From Planctomycetota bacterium (GTDB lineage: Bacteria > Planctomycetota > Phycisphaerae > Sedimentisphaerales > Anaerohalosphaeraceae), in contig JAGHBX010000481.1 of the NCBI GenBank assembly GCA_021160785.1, positions 1 through 9,792 of the forward strand: DNA of 9,792 nucleotides, written 5' to 3'. This document shows positions 7,355 to 9,792 of the stretch, piece after piece. The translations under genes were made by a program, and so were the position numbers. Numbering within the stretch: the first letter of the stretch is position 1; each line of letters opens with the position of its first letter. The notes below the pieces were generated by a model that was not told the origin of the DNA, did no database searches, and was given only the letters and a program-made list of their open reading frames with translations.

Positions 7355-7405
7355 AACCGATGGAGTCCTGTTTACACGGACATGCAGAGATAAGGGGCTG
7401 TAAAG

Positions 7406-8140
7406 TTAATCATTTCCCCTCAAAACCGCGATCAGTATCTTTGATTTCTCGTATGCAGAACTGTCCCGGGCGACCCAGTGGCCTCCGGGCCCGGCTCCCC
7501 ACGAATAAACGGGGCATTGTAGTTGCGAAGGCAAAACATCATTCAGGAAATCGGCAACGACCTGGGCCCGCCTTGCCGACAATATCCATTGTGCTTTTTC
7601 GGTTCGCTCGTCGCCAGCCAGACCCAGCACGTAGAGTTTGATATTTTTGGGACCGGAATCCGGCTGTAAGTTCAGGGCAAACTGTGTTAAATACTTCTCC
7701 GCCGATCCATTTAACAAGGACCGGCCCGGCGGGAAACTGATATTGGTTACTGTGAAATCGGTTCTTTGGGCCACTATTTGAGAAGGCATTGCTTCCATAG
7801 ATTGAGTGATTTTTTTGAAAATCCGACGAATGTTTTCTTCGTTTCCATCTATAGTTCTGACATCAGAATTTTTATCGGGATTAGTTATATAATACACGTA
7901 CTTTGTCTTGCCAAGGTCGGGGCTCATTTTCTTGCCCATGAGCATCCCGAGTCCGAATGTATTAATGTGTTCTATGAACGCATTCCGGGTCATATTGAAC
8001 ATTTCAGGATCCTTCACGGTTGTCAGCGACAAAAGCATGACAAAAAAGGTAAGCAGCAAAGTTACCATATCTGAAAAAGTAACGATATATGCCGGAACCT
8101 TAGGCGAAGTGTCCTGCATTTTTTTCGAGGCACGAGTCAA
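7406..8140 (-). CDS. motB: Stator protein MotB, second copy (MotB-2)
   Basis: MotB anchors the stator to peptidoglycan and carries the ion-binding aspartate. This 244-residue protein has the MotB N-terminus with VTFSDMVTLLLTFFVMLLS, D24 being the ion-binding residue. A periplasmic linker follows, then an OmpA-like domain from about 135. In that domain the ILSARRAQVVADFL helix is well kept, but the usual GHTD motif is replaced by LGLAGDE and the terminal RRVE is KILIAV. The frame opens at a TTG (8140) that overlaps the upstream stop and has GGAG 9 bases before it. An ATG at 8119 is possible but has no ribosome site. It directly follows a different motB gene. Confidence 0.85.
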   Translation of the reverse strand: MTRASKKMQDTSPKVPAYIVTFSDMVTLLLTFFVMLLSLTTVKDPEMFNMTRNAFIEHINTFGLGMLMGKKMSPDLGKTKYVYYITNPDKNSDVRTIDGNEENIRRIFKKITQSMEAMPSQIVAQRTDFTVTNISFPPGRSLLNGSAEKYLTQFALNLQPDSGPKNIKLYVLGLAGDERTEKAQWILSARRAQVVADFLNDVLPSQLQCPVYSWGAGPGGHWVARDSSAYEKSKILIAVLRGND

Positions 8141-8850
8141 TTGTAAATGCTCCGTTCCAACGAAACAATCTCGAGCGTACGTCCGAATCGTGTTGTTGAT
8201 AGATTCCGTTGATTGTTGGCTGTGCTTTGCGAAGAATTGGCCTCAGCGGTTGTAACTGTTGACGAGATGCTGAACTTCCGTTTGTCGAGTTTTCGTTCTG
8301 TTATAAGATAATCCATCACGGCCCAGGCCCTTTGCAGGCCGGAATCGGCACTGCCCTTTGCGCCCCTTTGCGGACCCTCACTGATAACAACTCTGTTGGG
8401 CACTTCTTTTAAGAATGACGCCATAGAGGAAAGAGTGCTTTTGCCCTGATATGAAATCGCCCATCCTTTGCCTAAGAAAACCTTGTCCGATGAGATTAAA
8501 AACACTTTCCGGTTACGAAAGTTCACAGGCTCTGTTTCTTCTTTTAAATAATCTCCTTTACCTGTCGCCAGGGTGGGTTTTTCGCTGCCCTTGTTAAGGG
8601 TATCGTCATAGTAGAGCGGTTCGACATTAGAAACTGCATCTTGCTCCGTAGACTTCTTTGAGTTGACTGAAAACTGTTTAGCGAAGATTCTCTTCAATCT
8701 ACGAATATTCTCCTGGTTGTCGAAAGACGAAAAGCTCAGGAGAAGCACAAAGAACGTCAACAGCAGCGTCATGCAATCGCTGAAAGTTACCATCCATTCC
8801 GGCGCGCCTGCAGGTTCATCCGGTTCGGACTGTCTTCTCGCGCGACCCAC
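8137..8850 (-). CDS. motB: Stator protein MotB, first copy (MotB-1)
   Basis: This 237-residue protein shares the MotB transmembrane signature with its neighbour (WMVTFSDCMTLLLTFFVLLLS, with the ion-binding Asp at residue 25), preceded by a short charged cytoplasmic tail. The periplasmic part (about 45-237) is only faintly OmpA-like. ADSGLQRAWAVMDYL fits the peptidoglycan-binding helix and GRTLEIV fits the last strand, but the GHTD-type motif is gone (SEGPQRGA). Binding of peptidoglycan may therefore be altered. It starts at a GTG sharing one base with the motA stop (TAGTG), with AAAGG 10 bases before it, and its stop overlaps the next motB start. Translational coupling suggests fixed amounts of MotA, MotB-1 and MotB-2. 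Confidence 0.85.
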   Translation of the reverse strand: MGRARRQSEPDEPAGAPEWMVTFSDCMTLLLTFFVLLLSFSSFDNQENIRRLKRIFAKQFSVNSKKSTEQDAVSNVEPLYYDDTLNKGSEKPTLATGKGDYLKEETEPVNFRNRKVFLISSDKVFLGKGWAISYQGKSTLSSMASFLKEVPNRVVISEGPQRGAKGSADSGLQRAWAVMDYLITERKLDKRKFSISSTVTTAEANSSQSTANNQRNLSTTRFGRTLEIVSLERSIYN

Positions 8851-9620
8851 TATATCTGGGCCTTTACTTCTTCACGCCTGCCCTGAGAAATGAACGCCTG
8901 CATTTTTTCCCGGACGGCAGTCGGATTCTCACCTTGTGCGATAGCACAGATGCCTTCGGTAATCATTTCCATCGCCACCGTCTCGGCCTTGGAATAAATC
9001 CCTAATTTGCCCGCCAACGGAATAAAGGCCAGGTTGGCGGCAAAAGCGCCGTAAAAAGTGGTAATCAAAGCAGTTGCCATTCCCACGCCAATGCCGCTCG
9101 GGTCGTCCAGGTTTGAAAGCATCTGCACCAGGCCGATAAGCGTACCTATCATCCCAAAGGCCGGAGCCGCGGCGCCCATGAATTCCAGTATTTGCTTGCC
9201 GCTTGCATGACGCTCCTGGAGATATTGAATTTCAAGCGACATAAGATTCCGCACCTCATCTACGCTTTGTCCGTCCACAAGCATTTGCAGACCCCTGACG
9301 AAAAACTTATCGTCAATCTTGCTGATCTCCTGCTCCAAAGCCAATGGCCCATCCCGCCTGTTGATGGCGGCATAATTAACCATTGTTTGAATTAATTGCG
9401 ACTGCGACGGAACTTTGGCGATTATCGTCTTTTTGATTACTGAGAATATCCCCAGAAACTGCGGCAATGAAAAATGTATCAAGGTGGCGCAAAGCATCCC
9501 GCCTATGGTAATTCCAAGCGAGGGGAGATTGATGAACATCTTTGCCCCCGTGCCGACGGCGATAGCCCCGATTACAACTGTAAGACCCAGCAGTATTCCT
9601 ATTATTGTTGCGATATCCAC
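8850..9620 (-). CDS. motA: Stator protein MotA
   Basis: MotA forms the ring around MotB and turns ion flow into torque on the rotor. The 256 residues are close to PomA-type stator proteins in length. There are four membrane segments (about 3-24, 32-52, 146-168, 178-201). The cytoplasmic loop has RRDGPLALE (88-96), with the charged residues that contact FliG. P153 and P201 fit the two conserved prolines, and TTFYGAFAAN is typical of helix four. The start is GTG, with AAGGAA 7 bases before it and only 4 bases after the preceding stop. The ion used (H+ or Na+) cannot be settled by eye. Confidence 0.95.
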   Translation of the reverse strand: MDIATIIGILLGLTVVIGAIAVGTGAKMFINLPSLGITIGGMLCATLIHFSLPQFLGIFSVIKKTIIAKVPSQSQLIQTMVNYAAINRRDGPLALEQEISKIDDKFFVRGLQMLVDGQSVDEVRNLMSLEIQYLQERHASGKQILEFMGAAAPAFGMIGTLIGLVQMLSNLDDPSGIGVGMATALITTFYGAFAANLAFIPLAGKLGIYSKAETVAMEMITEGICAIAQGENPTAVREKMQAFISQGRREEVKAQI

Positions 9621-9624
9621 GGAA

Positions 9625-9792
9625 TTATTCCTTTTCGATTATCTGCTTCAGTTTCTGGCAGAAATATGCCGAAGTTTCAGGCGCCGTTTCAGCTATTGAA
9701 GCCAATACTTTGGCTTTGGTTCTCTCGGTCATATAGTGCAGGATTTTCACAGCATCCTCGGAACTGCTGCTTTTGGCGTTGCTTATATTCGT
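9625..9792 (-). CDS. C-terminal end of a MotE/FlbB-like protein (partial)
   Basis: Fifty-five codons run from the window edge to a TAA at 9625-9627, 4 bases before motA. After a Ser/Asn-rich linker, the segment EDAVKILHYMTERTKAKVLA followed by SIAETAPETSAYFCQKLKQI resembles the helical MgtE-N-like unit (AakILekM.p.kaAkiL) at the C-terminus of MotE/FlbB. Those proteins are periplasmic chaperones or partners of the stator. The position directly before motA fits. Only the end is visible, so the assignment is tentative; any coiled coil or membrane anchor would be beyond the window. Confidence 0.5.
   Translation of the reverse strand, partial: TNISNAKSSSSEDAVKILHYMTERTKAKVLASIAETAPETSAYFCQKLKQIIEKE

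Noticed and set aside
7364..7382. Inverted GTCC/GGAC arms after motB-2, considered as a terminator.
   Set aside because: The stem is only 4 bp with a 9-base loop and no adjoining T run in the direction of transcription.
8803..8816. Overlapping rare-cutter sites GGCGCGCC and CCTGCAGG, which could suggest a cloning junction.
   Set aside because: They fall inside the coding sequence for the motB-1 N-terminus (PAGAPEW), in frame and with a normal protein on both sides, so they look natural.

Overview
The window is a flagellar gene cluster. Ten protein-coding genes and one broken gene can be read from it. Nine of the ten belong to the flagellum: the filament cap, five parts of the export gate, and the stator. 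The tenth is a partial gene at the right edge that probably also serves the stator. No rRNA, tRNA, CRISPR array, transposase or integrase is visible. The mixed GC content, a sigma-54 promoter for the export operon, a sigma-28-like promoter for the cap gene, a very large FliD, and paired stator motB genes suggest a Gram-negative environmental bacterium. Planctomycetota (Phycisphaerae-like) is my best guess, but it is an inference from gene style and not a proven placement.

Layout, left to right. Bases 1-123 hold the 5' region of fliD with a sigma-28-like promoter. Bases 124-2547 (+) are fliD, which carries an extra domain inserted in its middle. Bases 2548-2901 are non-coding. They contain a 54-bp copy of the 3' end of flhB, a GC-rich perfect palindrome, and a good sigma-70 promoter for the next gene. 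Bases 2902-3703 (+) are a YkgJ-type cysteine-cluster gene broken by one extra G inside its CxxCC motif. From 3727 to the right edge everything is on the minus strand. Read in the direction of transcription, the order is a MotE-like partial gene, motA, motB-1, motB-2, a 192-bp regulatory gap, then fliO, fliP, fliQ, fliR and flhB.

How the genes work together. MotA and the two MotB-like proteins form the ion-driven stator. FliO, FliP, FliQ, FliR and FlhB assemble the membrane gate of the flagellar type III export apparatus. FliD is exported through that gate and caps the growing filament. The promoters fit the usual order of assembly: export genes from a sigma-54 promoter (intermediate), the cap gene from sigma-28 (late).

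Most unusual points: (i) a domain spliced into a FliD loop; (ii) a sigma-54 promoter preceded by three helically phased TTGGACA sites; (iii) two overlapping motB genes, each with the ion-binding Asp but with different and degenerate OmpA-like domains; (iv) a duplicated flhB tail bracketing the ykgJ gene where flhA would often be expected.
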